From the NCBI GenBank assembly GCA_965203575.1, contig OZ241894.1, forward strand, positions 2,728,001 through 2,792,000: DNA of 64,000 nt, in the 5' to 3' direction. Position 1 is the first letter of the stretch. Every line of letters begins with the position of its first letter. The translations under genes were made by a program, and so were the position numbers. Under the pieces are notes generated by a model that saw only the letters and a program-made list of their open reading frames with translations, did no database searches and was not told the origin of the DNA. Below, one piece after another: positions 34,483 to 43,426 of the stretch. This stretch comes from Aldehydirespirator sp965203575 (GTDB taxonomy: Bacteria; Actinomycetota; Acidimicrobiia; Acidimicrobiales; Aldehydirespiratoraceae).

Positions 34483-37152
34483 CTAGTTCGGGACTTCAGC
34501 CGCCAACTCGCAGGCCACCGACAGCTCTTCGCCCTCGGATGTCACCAGCTCCGTGACGCGCCCCGCGGCGCTCACGTCGTCGGCGACGTCGGCCAGCACG
34601 GCGAGGCGCTCGGCGCTGTCGCTGACGGTGGCCCGCAGCACCTCGGTGCGCAACGGCCGCTTGGCCTCCGACTTGGCCCTGCGGATCTCGCCCAGCACCG
34701 CAGCGGCCACCGCGCTGGGCAGCGGGCCCGCGTCACCGGCCGCGGCCCGCAGCGGCCCCGACTCCGGCCACGCCGAGGCATGGACCGAGGACTGGCGCCA
34801 CCAGCTCCACACCTCCTCGGCGACGAAGGGCATGAACGGCGCGAACAGCTTCTGAAGCACGGCTAGTGCCGCCTCGAGGGCTGTCCGAGCCGAGACTGCG
34901 CCGTCAGTTCCCCGCTCGCCGTAGGCACGGGCCTTGACAAGCTCGATGTGGTCGTCGGTGAACGACCAGAAGAACGACTCGGTGCGCTCCAGGGCACGGG
35001 CGTAGTCGAAGGCGTCGAGAGCGGCGGTGGCGTCGTCCACCAGGTCAGCCAGGCGGTGCAGCATCGAGCGGTCCAGCGCCTCGGTCACCCCGTGGCCGAA
35101 GGCGTCCTCGCCCGCCCACAGGCCCCGGTGCCCGCCGGCTCGCATGGCCACCTTGTTCGCTTCGTCGTCCAGATCTGCGAAGCGCAGCACGAACTTGGAG
35201 GCGTTGAGCAGCTTGACGGCCAGCCGCCGGCCGATGCGGAACTGCTGCTCGTCGAAGGCGGTGTCGGTGCCGGGGCGGCCGCACGCGGCCCAGTAGCGCA
35301 CCGCGTCGGCGCCGTAGCGTTCCAGCAGGTCGGTGGGCACCTGAACGTTGCCCCTCGACTTGGACATCTTCTTGCGGTCGGGGTCGAGGATCCAGCCCGA
35401 CAGCGCGCAGTTGTGCCACGGCACGGTGCCGGCGTCGAAATGGGCCCTCACGACAGTGGAGAACAGCCAGGTCCGGATGATGTCGTGGGCCTGGGGCCGC
35501 ATGTCCATCGGGAACGTGGACGCGTACAGGGCCTCGTCGGTGCGCCAGCCGGTGGCGATCTGGGGCGTGAGCGAGGAGGTGGCCCAGGTGTCCATCACGT
35601 CGGGGTCGCCGGCGAAGCCCCCGGGGCGGCCCCTCTGGGACTCGTCGTAGCCGGGCGGGGAGTCCGAGGACGGGTCGACCGGCAGGGTGCCGGCCTCGGG
35701 CCGGATCGGGTTGTCCCAGTCGGGCGAGCCGCCGGCGTCGAGGCGGTACCACAGCGGGATGGGCACCCCGAAGAAGCGCTGGCGGCTGATGAGCCAGTCG
35801 CCGCTGAGCCCCGCGATCCAGCTCTCGTAGCGGGCCCGCATGTAGCCGGGCACCCAGTTCATCTCGATGCCCCGGTCGATGAGGGCCTGGCGCAGGTCGT
35901 CGTCGCGCCCGCCGTTGCGTATGTACCACTGGCGGCTGGACACGATTTCCAGCGGCTTGTCGCCCTTCTCGAAGAACTTGACCGGGTGGGTGATGGGGCG
36001 GGGCTCGCCCTCGATGTCGCCGGACTCGGCGAACACGGCTGCGATCTCGGTGCGGGCCTGCACTGCGGTCTTGCCGGCCAGGCGGGCGTAGGCGGCCCGG
36101 CCCGCCGGCGACTCGATGGACGCGGGAGGGTCGGCTGCGAAGCGCCCGTCGCGCCCGATGACGGTGCGCACGGGCAGGTCGAGCTCTCGCCACCAGGTCA
36201 CGTCGGCGGTGTCGCCGAAGGTGCAGATCATGGCGATGCCGGTGCCCTTGTCGGGGTCGGCGAGGGGGTGGGCCACCACCGGCACCTCGACGTCGAACAC
36301 CGGGGTGCGCACCGCCGAGCCGAACCGCGGCCGGTAGCGGCCGTCGTCGGGGTGGGCCACCAGGGCCACGCACGACGGCACCAGCTCGGGCCGGGTGGTG
36401 TCGATCCAGACGTCGGTGTCGCCGCCGGTGCCGCCGAAGCGCAGCTTGTGGTAGGCGCCGGGCACCTCCCGGTCGTCGAGCTCGGCCTGGGCCACCGCGG
36501 TCTGGAAGGTCACGTCCCACAGCGACGGGGCCTCGATCTGGTAGGCCTCGCCCCGCTCCAGGTTCTCCAGGAAGGCGAGCTGCGACACCCGGCGGCAGTG
36601 GGCGTCGATGGTGGCGTAGGTTCGGGTCCAGTCGACCGACAGCCCGATGCGCCGGAAAAGGTCCTCGAAGGCCCGCTCGTCGGAGGCGGTGAGCTCCTCG
36701 CACAGTTCGATGAAGTTGGGCCGGCTCACCGCGATGGTCCGGCGCTTGGCCACCGCCGACGGCCGGCCCGCGTCGGGCGGGGCCGCGAAGTCCGGGTCGT
36801 ATGGCAGCGACGGGTCGCAGCGCACCCCGTAGTAGTTCTGGACCCGGCGCTCGGTGGGCAGGCCGTTGTCGTCCCAGCCCATGGGGTAGAAGACGGCCTG
36901 GCCGGCCATGCGGCGGTAGCGGGCGACGATGTCGGTGTGGGTGTAGCTGAACACATGGCCCACGTGCAGGGAGCCGCTCACCGTCGGAGGGGGAGTGTCG
37001 ATGGAGAACACCTCGGCCCTGGGCCGCGTCTCGTCGAACCGGTAGATCCCGGACGCCTCCCAGTGGGCGTCCCACTTGGCTTCGAGGCCTTCCAACACAG
37101 GCTTGTCGGGGACCGCAGCCGGGCGCAGCGACTCGTCAACAGGTGGGCTCAT
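34483..37152 (-). CDS. valS: Valyl-tRNA synthetase
   Basis: An 889-residue class I synthetase. The HIGH motif appears as GSLHVGHVFSYTHTD, KMSKS as KKMSKSRGN, and the editing domain includes IDTTRPELVPSC. The N-terminal and active-site layout (TPPPTVSGSLHVGH, YPMGWDDNGLPTER) resembles the archaeal-like bacterial ValS, and the long C-terminal coiled-coil arm of E. coli ValS is not obvious. It marks the left border of the defence island. Confidence 0.95.
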   Translation of the reverse strand: MSPPVDESLRPAAVPDKPVLEGLEAKWDAHWEASGIYRFDETRPRAEVFSIDTPPPTVSGSLHVGHVFSYTHTDIVARYRRMAGQAVFYPMGWDDNGLPTERRVQNYYGVRCDPSLPYDPDFAAPPDAGRPSAVAKRRTIAVSRPNFIELCEELTASDERAFEDLFRRIGLSVDWTRTYATIDAHCRRVSQLAFLENLERGEAYQIEAPSLWDVTFQTAVAQAELDDREVPGAYHKLRFGGTGGDTDVWIDTTRPELVPSCVALVAHPDDGRYRPRFGSAVRTPVFDVEVPVVAHPLADPDKGTGIAMICTFGDTADVTWWRELDLPVRTVIGRDGRFAADPPASIESPAGRAAYARLAGKTAVQARTEIAAVFAESGDIEGEPRPITHPVKFFEKGDKPLEIVSSRQWYIRNGGRDDDLRQALIDRGIEMNWVPGYMRARYESWIAGLSGDWLISRQRFFGVPIPLWYRLDAGGSPDWDNPIRPEAGTLPVDPSSDSPPGYDESQRGRPGGFAGDPDVMDTWATSSLTPQIATGWRTDEALYASTFPMDMRPQAHDIIRTWLFSTVVRAHFDAGTVPWHNCALSGWILDPDRKKMSKSRGNVQVPTDLLERYGADAVRYWAACGRPGTDTAFDEQQFRIGRRLAVKLLNASKFVLRFADLDDEANKVAMRAGGHRGLWAGEDAFGHGVTEALDRSMLHRLADLVDDATAALDAFDYARALERTESFFWSFTDDHIELVKARAYGERGTDGAVSARTALEAALAVLQKLFAPFMPFVAEEVWSWWRQSSVHASAWPESGPLRAAAGDAGPLPSAVAAAVLGEIRRAKSEAKRPLRTEVLRATVSDSAERLAVLADVADDVSAAGRVTELVTSEGEELSVACELAAEVPN

Positions 37153-37198
37153 GCGGGCGCCAACGCTAACCGCTCACCGTCCCGAGCGGCGAACCGCC

Positions 37199-40100
37199 TC
37201 AGGCGGCTTGCGCCCAGGCGGCTGACAGGGCTTCGGCTTGCTCTAGGACGGTCTTGGTAGCCTTCTCCTGCTTGTCGGGTGGGTAGCCGTGGCGACGCAG
37301 GATGCGTCGGACGAGGCGGCGGATGTTGGCCCGCACGTTCTCTCGCATGGTCCAGTCGATGGTGACGTTGTTGCGGACGGTCTCCACGAGTTCGCAGGCG
37401 ATGGTGCGTAGGGTCTCGTCGCCGAGGACTTTGACCGCGCTGTCGTTGGTTTCGAGCGCGTCGTAGAAGGCGAGTTCCTCGTCGTTTAGGCCGAGTTCCT
37501 CGCCGCGGGCGTCGGCGTCGCGGATTTCTTCGGCCAAGCCGATCAGTTCCTCGATCACTTGGGCGGCCTCGATGGCCCGGTTCTGGTAGCGGCGGATGGA
37601 CTCCTCAAGCATCTCGGCGAACGAACGCGCCTGCACGACGTTGCGGCTGCGACGACGGGTGACCTCTCCCTGCAATAGCCGGCGCAGCGCCTCTACAGCG
37701 AGGTTGCGCTGGGGCAGGCCTCGCACCTCGGCCAGGAACTCCTCGGACAGCACCGAGATGTCGGGCTTGTCCAGGCCGGCGGCCGCGAAGATGTCGAGCA
37801 CTCCTTGGGGAGCGACGGCCCGGGAGATGATCTGTCGGACGGCGTGATCGAGATCCTCTTCGAGGCGCGAGTCGCCGGGGGTGGGCTTGGACAGCGCTGC
37901 GGCGACGGCCTGGAAGAAGGCCACGTCGTCCCGGATGGACAGAGCGGCTGGATCGGGCACGGCCAGCGCGAATGCCTGGGACAGCTCTCTAACTGCGGTG
38001 GTGCAGCGGTCCTTGCCATCTTCTTGGGCCAGGATGTGCTCCAACGCGGCAGGCAGTAGTCCGAGACGCGTCGCCGCGTCACCGTCGGTCCAATCCGACC
38101 AGTCGAAGCCCCAGAAGAGGCCACGGCAGATCTCGTACTTCTCAAGCATGACCGCTACGGCCTCGGCCTGGTCCAGCGCTGTCTCGCCCCGACCTCCGCT
38201 CTCGGAGTAGGCGGCCAGCGCCTTCTTGAGTTCGTGTGCGAGTCCGAGGTAGTCCACAACCAGGCCGCCGGGTTTGTCGCGGAACACCCGGTTGACCCGG
38301 GCGATGGCCTGCATGAGTCCGTGCCCTCGCATGGGCTTGTCCACGTACATGGTGTGAAGGCTGGGCGCATCGAAGCCGGTGAGCCACATGTCCCGCACTA
38401 GGACGATCCGCAACGGGTCGGCGGGGTCACGGAACCGCTTGCCGAGCGCCTCTCGGCGGGACTTGTTGCGGATGTGAGGTTGCCATTCGGGCCCATCCGA
38501 CGCCGAGCCGGTCATCACCACCTTGATGGCACCCTTGTCGTCGTCGGCGTGGTACCAGTCGGGACGCAGCCGCACCAGCTCGTCATGTAGGTCGACGCAG
38601 ATCCGGCGGCTCATGCACACCACCATCGCCTTGCCGTCCATGGCGTCGAGGCGAATCTCGTAGTGGTCGACTATGTCGGCCGCCACCTGCGATATCCGCT
38701 TGTCCGCGCCGACGACCGCTTCGAGCTGAGCCCACTTGGTCTTGAGCTTCTCCTTGCGCTCGACCTCCTCGCCCTCGGTGGCTTCCTCGAAGTCGGGGTC
38801 GATGCGGGGCTTCTGGCGGTCGTCGAGGACCAGTCGGGCCAGGCGGCTCTCGTAGTAGATCGGCACGGTCGCCTTGTCCTGCACGGAGCGCTGGATGTCG
38901 TAGACGCTGATGTGGTCGCCGAAGACCGCTCGGGTGTTGGCGTCGGCCTTCTCGATGGGCGTGCCGGTGAAGCCGATGAAGGAGGCGTTGGGCAGCGCGT
39001 CGCGCATGTGGGCCGCGAAGCCGTCGATGAAGTCGTACTGGCTGCGGTGGGCCTCATCGGCGATGACGACGATGTTGCTCCGGTCCGACAGCAACGGGTG
39101 CCGGTCGCCCTTCTCGTCGGGGAAGAACTTCTGGATCGTTGTGAACACCACACCACCCGATGCGGTGCTCAGTAGCTGCCGTAGGTGGACTCGTGACTCG
39201 GCTTGCGCCGGCGGCTGGCGCAGCAGATCAGTGCAGTTGGCGAAGGTGGCAAACAGCTGGTCGTCGAGGTCGTTGCGGTCGGTGAGCACGACCACGGTGG
39301 GGTTGGCCATCGCTGGTTCACGGACGATCCGCCCCGTGTAGAAGGCCATGGTCAGGCTCTTGCCCGATCCTTGGGTGTGCCAGACGACTCCGATGCGCCC
39401 GTCTCCGGGCTCGCCGCCCGGCTTGCGGCCCGAGACTCGGCTCGCAGCCTGTTGGAGCGCTGCCGCTCGCAAGGTCTCGTCCACCGCAGCCTGCACGGCA
39501 TGGAACTGGTGGTAGCCGGCAATCTTCTTCTCAAGCTGGCCGCTGCCGTCGTCCTCGAAGACGATGAAGTCGCGGACGAGGTCCAGAAACCGCCGGTGAT
39601 CGCACACGCCTTGCAGCAAGACTTGGAGTTGCGGCACCTTCTCGTCGGCGAGGTCCTCGCCGGTGATGGTGCGCCACGGCTTGAACCACTCCCGTCCCGC
39701 GGTGAGGGTGCCGAGCCGGGCCTCCAGCCCGTCGGACACCATCAGAGCGGCGTTCATCGAGAACACGGTGGGCAGGTCGGCCTTGTAGGTCTGGAGCTGC
39801 TGCCAGGCGGTCCACACGGTTGCGTCGGGGTCGGTGGGGTTCTTGAGCTCGATCACCCCGAGCGGCAGGCCGTTCACGAACAGCACGATGTCGGGGCGCC
39901 GTTCGATCTTGTTCTCAACGACGGTGAACTGGTTGACGGCCAGCCAGTCGTTGTTGGACGCGTCGACGAAGTCGATCACGCGAGCCTGTGCGCCCCGGAC
40001 TCGCCCGCCGTCGCTGTACTCCACGGTCACGCCGTCGACGACCATGCGATGAAAGGCCCGGTTGCGGGCCTCCACCGTCGCCCCCTCGGGTCGGTTCAGC

Positions 40101-40318
40101 CGCCGGACGGCATCACTCAGCGCCTCGGCAGGCAGCTCCGGATTGAGCCGAGCCAGCGCCTCCCGCAACGTCGCAGCCAGAGCTGTCGCCCCGTAGTCCG
40201 CCCGCTCTTGGGGCGCGGTATCAGGGGTGATCTCGGATCCGTGGGCAAGGCTCCAGCCCAGTTCGGCCAGCCAACCAAGCGCAGCCGCCTCGACGTCGGC
40301 CTCGACTAGCCCGGCCAC
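37199..40318 (-). CDS. hsdR: Type I restriction enzyme, R subunit
   Basis: A 1039-residue HsdR. The N-terminal PD-(D/E)xK nuclease has Asp143 in RRPDIVLF and the E-x-K of GVIELKNP (157-159), followed by the QLQTYKA helix typical of HsdR. The SF2 motor has Walker A HTQGSGKS (314-321), DEAH (421-424) and FTGTPIE. A helical C terminus binds the methylase. It appears full length and intact. Start GTG with GGA upstream. hsdM and hsdS lie 3-7 kb further right on the same strand, separated by toxin-antitoxin-like genes, so hsdR probably has its own promoter. Confidence 0.95.
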   Translation of the reverse strand: MAGLVEADVEAAALGWLAELGWSLAHGSEITPDTAPQERADYGATALAATLREALARLNPELPAEALSDAVRRLNRPEGATVEARNRAFHRMVVDGVTVEYSDGGRVRGAQARVIDFVDASNNDWLAVNQFTVVENKIERRPDIVLFVNGLPLGVIELKNPTDPDATVWTAWQQLQTYKADLPTVFSMNAALMVSDGLEARLGTLTAGREWFKPWRTITGEDLADEKVPQLQVLLQGVCDHRRFLDLVRDFIVFEDDGSGQLEKKIAGYHQFHAVQAAVDETLRAAALQQAASRVSGRKPGGEPGDGRIGVVWHTQGSGKSLTMAFYTGRIVREPAMANPTVVVLTDRNDLDDQLFATFANCTDLLRQPPAQAESRVHLRQLLSTASGGVVFTTIQKFFPDEKGDRHPLLSDRSNIVVIADEAHRSQYDFIDGFAAHMRDALPNASFIGFTGTPIEKADANTRAVFGDHISVYDIQRSVQDKATVPIYYESRLARLVLDDRQKPRIDPDFEEATEGEEVERKEKLKTKWAQLEAVVGADKRISQVAADIVDHYEIRLDAMDGKAMVVCMSRRICVDLHDELVRLRPDWYHADDDKGAIKVVMTGSASDGPEWQPHIRNKSRREALGKRFRDPADPLRIVLVRDMWLTGFDAPSLHTMYVDKPMRGHGLMQAIARVNRVFRDKPGGLVVDYLGLAHELKKALAAYSESGGRGETALDQAEAVAVMLEKYEICRGLFWGFDWSDWTDGDAATRLGLLPAALEHILAQEDGKDRCTTAVRELSQAFALAVPDPAALSIRDDVAFFQAVAAALSKPTPGDSRLEEDLDHAVRQIISRAVAPQGVLDIFAAAGLDKPDISVLSEEFLAEVRGLPQRNLAVEALRRLLQGEVTRRRSRNVVQARSFAEMLEESIRRYQNRAIEAAQVIEELIGLAEEIRDADARGEELGLNDEELAFYDALETNDSAVKVLGDETLRTIACELVETVRNNVTIDWTMRENVRANIRRLVRRILRRHGYPPDKQEKATKTVLEQAEALSAAWAQAA

Positions 40319-40534
40319 AGCAGCATCCTGCAGTCGCTTGATAGATCGCTGGTGTCGCTCGCATTCGGTTGCCGCACGGGCCAGTCATCGTAGGGCACGG
40401 CCTGCAGCCCTGTGTCTGTGGCAGGCGCGGCGTCGCCCGCCCGCCCCTCCGACGGCTGCCGCACGCCTTGCGGCGATGTCCTGTAGCTCTTGTACTGTGA
40501 TGTACGATGATCCTGGCCTGAGAGGACAGTGGGC
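40319..40534. promoter_or_regulatory. Divergent promoter region between hsdR and Panacea gene
   Basis: A 216-base gap between divergent genes must hold promoters for both. On the plus side a TGTACTGTGATGTACGATG segment contains two GTAC half-sites 6 bases apart and a TACGAT -10-like hexamer, 35-40 bases before the Panacea start; this is a candidate operator. A GAGAGGA ribosome site lies 7-8 bases before the ATG. No small gene is seen. Confidence 0.4.
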
Positions 40535-41071
40535 ATGGCTAACGCTCCTGCACCGTCAACCGCACGAGCAGCGGCGGAGATCCGGTGCCGACGCCCTCGC
40601 ATCGGGAAGCCACGGCTCCACAAGTTGCTCTACTACGTGCAGGGCTACCACTTGGCGTGGACAAGCCGTCCCGCCTTCGAAGACGACATCGAGGCGTGGA
40701 AGAAGGGGCCGGTCGTAGCCGCTCTCTGGTATGCCGAGAAGGGAGGACGGCCTGTGAAATCCTCCGAGGCTCCCCCTGAGATGGTGTGCAACGTGATCAC
40801 TTACGTGCTTCGCCGTGTAGGGCACTGCACCGGCCCCCAGTTGATCGAGGCGACCCATGCCGAGGCTCCATGGAGAGATGCGACCGAAGGGGGCCATGTC
40901 ATCGCCAACCAGGTGATTTCCCACAAGTCCCTGGCCGATTTCTTCAGCATCGAGAGCGAGGACCTGAAGCAGATCCGCAAGGCGGTGAGCGCCACGCGTG
41001 ACGACGCCACCTTCGTGCCCGATCCTCCCGGACTGCGCGAGAAGCTCATCTCTCAGCACCTCGCGAGATAG
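40535..41071 (+). CDS. Panacea/SocA-like (DUF4065) antitoxin-type protein
   Basis: A 178-residue protein with the DUF4065 pattern: RLHKLLYYVQGYHLAW, then EDDIEAWKKGPVVAALWY, VCNVITYVLRRVG, and TEGGHVIANQVI. Panacea-domain proteins are antitoxins for many unrelated toxins and also occur as SocA, a proteolytic adaptor. The N terminus has a short Ala/Pro-rich lead. The next gene starts 5 bases after the stop and is the natural toxin candidate. Confidence 0.82.
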   Translation: MANAPAPSTARAAAEIRCRRPRIGKPRLHKLLYYVQGYHLAWTSRPAFEDDIEAWKKGPVVAALWYAEKGGRPVKSSEAPPEMVCNVITYVLRRVGHCTGPQLIEATHAEAPWRDATEGGHVIANQVISHKSLADFFSIESEDLKQIRKAVSATRDDATFVPDPPGLREKLISQHLAR

Positions 41072-41076
41072 CGACG

Positions 41077-41364
41077 TTGGATTCCAAGGATTGGCAGACC
41101 AACGCGCATACGCGCATTCAAGCTCTCATCGAGCGCGAAGGGCTGGCAACCGCCGACATCGAGTTGCTGATGGCATTTGCTCGAAGGTTGGCGATTGACC
41201 CCTTCGATGTGGTAGCCGATAGAGATCGACTCGGCGAGTTCTATTCGCGCACCGGGCCATCAGCAACTGTTACGGGCCGCGACCTGGCCGCGAGCTACCG
41301 CATCGACGGAGCCTACCGAACGGTGGACGTGATCTCTTTCTCGCTGGTCCCGACCCGCCGATAG
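41077..41364 (+). CDS. Small unknown protein, candidate toxin of a Panacea pair
   Basis: A 95-residue reading frame starting at TTG, 5 bases after the Panacea stop. It has charged helices (TNAHTRIQALIEREGLATAD, LLMAFARRLAIDPFDVVADR) and a short C-terminal beta-like end (YRTVDVISFSLV). I recognise no family. Its position matches the toxin slot of Panacea toxin-antitoxin pairs. The start is weak, and an internal ATG (41172) exists. Confidence 0.5.
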   Translation: MDSKDWQTNAHTRIQALIEREGLATADIELLMAFARRLAIDPFDVVADRDRLGEFYSRTGPSATVTGRDLAASYRIDGAYRTVDVISFSLVPTRR

Positions 41365-41481
41365 CGCAAAGCCGACTGGCGTCGGACCGGCAAGTGAGGG
41401 CTATCTGATCTGCCGAAGCGTCGGCTGGCCGAGCCCTGTCACGTATAGTCGGCTGCCAGTTCATCGAGGCACGGTGGGACC

Positions 41482-42162
41482 ATGGACGACAACCCGGCGC
41501 TGTCGGCCCGCGTCAGGGCCGCATTCGACGGATGCTACGAGGCGCGGCGCGCGGCCGCCCTGTCCGGCGTTCCGCTGTCGACGGTGTACCTCTGGGCCCG
41601 CTCCGGGATCGTCGAGCCGTCGGTGTCGCCGACCAGGGTCAAGCTCTGGTCCTATGCCGACCTCATGGCATTGCGCATCGTCTATTGGCTGCGCCATCCC
41701 AAGGAGCGACACGACGGCGAGGTTGGCGCCAGCCCCATGGCGTGCGTGCGCGAGGCGCTGACTGAACTGGAGCGGCTCGGTCTCGACATCTGGGACGACA
41801 GCGGAGAACAGCCGGACTCGCCGCTGCGAGTTGACGCGTCAGCCAAGATCTGGATAGTCGCGGGCGGTGTCGCCGGATCGGACCGGCAGCAAGCCCTGCC
41901 AGACACGTTGGATCTGTTGGGGCCCTTCGAGTACGCCGACCAAGGGGGACCCGACCTCCTCCGTCCCCGGCCCACCCTGCGAATTGTTCCCGGCAAGGTC
42001 TCGGGCGAGCCTCATCTTGCCGGCTCTCGAATCACCACGCAGGTGGCTGCCGCGCTGTACAAGAACCTCCAAGATGTCAAGAGGATCGCAGATCTCTATC
42101 CGGGCTTCGAAGCTGGCAGCTTCAAGGAGGCGATCGAGTTCGAACACTCACTCGCCGCCTGA
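41482..42162 (+). CDS. DUF433 (VapB45-like) antitoxin-type protein with HTH
   Basis: A 226-residue protein. The N-terminal segment (ARRAAALSGVPLSTVYLWAR...VKLWSYADLMALRIV) looks like a MerR-like helix-turn-helix. The C-terminal domain, GKVSGEPHLAGSRITTQVAA followed by KRIADLYPGFEAGSFKEAIE, is DUF433. Such proteins pair with a PIN-like (DUF5615) toxin, as in VapBC45, but none follows: the next gene is convergent and unrelated. Either the toxin was lost or this is a stand-alone regulator. Confidence 0.8.
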   Translation: MDDNPALSARVRAAFDGCYEARRAAALSGVPLSTVYLWARSGIVEPSVSPTRVKLWSYADLMALRIVYWLRHPKERHDGEVGASPMACVREALTELERLGLDIWDDSGEQPDSPLRVDASAKIWIVAGGVAGSDRQQALPDTLDLLGPFEYADQGGPDLLRPRPTLRIVPGKVSGEPHLAGSRITTQVAAALYKNLQDVKRIADLYPGFEAGSFKEAIEFEHSLAA

Positions 42163-42166
42163 ATTG

Positions 42167-42979
42167 TCATCTATGTGCCAGTGCCGCTGGCGGTGGCGAC
42201 CAATCGGATGTGAGCATTACTTCAAACTCATCAGCTCTTGACCAGACTGCTGTTCGCGAGACACTGCTCACTAGTTCGTAATCCTCGGATCTCCAAATGT
42301 CACTGCTATCATCGAATAGTGATATGAAGGATCTCTCGTGTGATCTCCATGTGAGATGACTGAGGTCCATGCATGCGGTTACTATGCGTTCAGTCAATTG
42401 GCGTGCTCTTGTCGCAGCACCTGCACTAAGAAGAAAGACTAGGGATTCTCTATCCTTAGCTACAACCTGAAAGTCAATCGTCCATTTCCGTCCAGATCTT
42501 CCAGTCTCTCGAACAGATCGCCTGTGTTGAAGAGCTCGTTCGTAAAGCCATGCGTCCACTTCGTCAACAACAGATCTGGTCGTACGTGTACGGAATGTGA
42601 ACCAGATGTCTGACACACGCACGCATGCTTGGGCTAGGCGGATCACACTATCTCCAAGTTCTGAGATATCTGAACATATGAGCGTCAGCTGACCGCTATC
42701 CAGTCTGATACCCAACGTAGTGCATACATCCTCTATCATCAGAAGTTGATTCGTAGTCAATTCACCGCTGAACGTCTGCGTTCTTAGCCAGCCTATCGTC
42801 TCGCCAAAGTCTGTAAGAAGGTATTTCACTTGGCCATCTTCAACGAAGATATCTACTATATCACCATCAGGGTACATGAAGGGTGTCCGGACACGAAGGG
42901 CTCCCTCGGGTGTGTCTGCACATTCGAAGAGGCTCGGTAGACCATTACTTATGAAGGAACATAGTGTGGTTGGATTCAT
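42167..42979 (-). CDS. DUF1828-domain protein
   Basis: A 270-residue protein. The N-terminal half has the DUF1828 pattern (VRTPFMYPDGDIVDIFVE, YLLTDFGETIGWLRTQT, LGIRLDSGQLTLIC), which looks like a small alpha/beta fold. The C-terminal half (RKWTIDFQVVAKDRESLVFL) resembles DUF1829. Function not established; genes of this type turn up in mobile and defence regions. The gene is AT-rich (one sampled 60-base line counts 43 percent GC against over 70 in core genes). ATG preceded by GGGAGA. It follows the small gene by 18 bases. Confidence 0.72.
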   Translation of the reverse strand: MNPTTLCSFISNGLPSLFECADTPEGALRVRTPFMYPDGDIVDIFVEDGQVKYLLTDFGETIGWLRTQTFSGELTTNQLLMIEDVCTTLGIRLDSGQLTLICSDISELGDSVIRLAQACVRVSDIWFTFRTRTTRSVVDEVDAWLYERALQHRRSVRETGRSGRKWTIDFQVVAKDRESLVFLLSAGAATRARQLTERIVTACMDLSHLTWRSHERSFISLFDDSSDIWRSEDYELVSSVSRTAVWSRADEFEVMLTSDWSPPPAALAHR

Positions 42980-42997
42980 GATGTCTCCCTCTAAGTG

Positions 42998-43426
42998 CTA
43001 TGGACTACGCAGAATGCCAGTATGGATGATCCCTGCCTCTTCGCAGAATTGATCCCACACGGCAAGCGGCTGGTCCCAAGGCGCTGTGATGTCTGTCGGT
43101 GAGTAGGCATGCTTATCCTTGAACTCGTCAGTCCATTCATGCTTATGTGTCTCGCCCACGCGTTCACCAGTAGGGTTTCGATGGTCAGACCCCATGTCCA
43201 GTGCATAGATACGGCCTGTTCCTCTGTACAAGAGCACATAAGATAACTTGCCAGCTCGAGGATTCCAGCGACCGACAACCTTCAACGGGTAACCGCGCTC
43301 GGAATGGATAGGAGCCTGAAATGTCCTGGTTGAAATTTGGTGCTCCACAGATTGCCATGAGAGATCGCCGCGGATTCGCTTCGTGTCATCGGCGAGAATC
43401 GCTTCGAATACGTGTCTTGTGATCAT
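42998..43426 (-). CDS. Small unknown protein coupled to hsdS (DUF6978-like)
   Basis: A 142-residue protein whose ATG overlaps the hsdS stop (ATGA). Visible blocks: VVGRWNPRAGKLSYVLLY, RIYALDMGSDHRNPTGER, THKHEW and DKHAYSPTDITAPWDQP. From memory these resemble the DUF6978 proteins often found next to DUF1828 genes, but I cannot confirm it. His/Asp/Asn-rich motifs suggest metal or nucleic-acid chemistry, not proven. AT-rich like its neighbours. Confidence 0.62.
   Translation of the reverse strand: MITRHVFEAILADDTKRIRGDLSWQSVEHQISTRTFQAPIHSERGYPLKVVGRWNPRAGKLSYVLLYRGTGRIYALDMGSDHRNPTGERVGETHKHEWTDEFKDKHAYSPTDITAPWDQPLAVWDQFCEEAGIIHTGILRSP

Noticed and set aside
34948..37260. 770-codon open frame antisense to valS
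   Set aside because: Composition is Val/Gly/His/Arg-rich shadow coding with no recognisable domain, while valS on the other strand is complete.
41451..41462. GGCTGCCAGTTC half-site resembling the hairpin family arm
   Set aside because: No matching left arm upstream; most likely a chance match or decayed copy.
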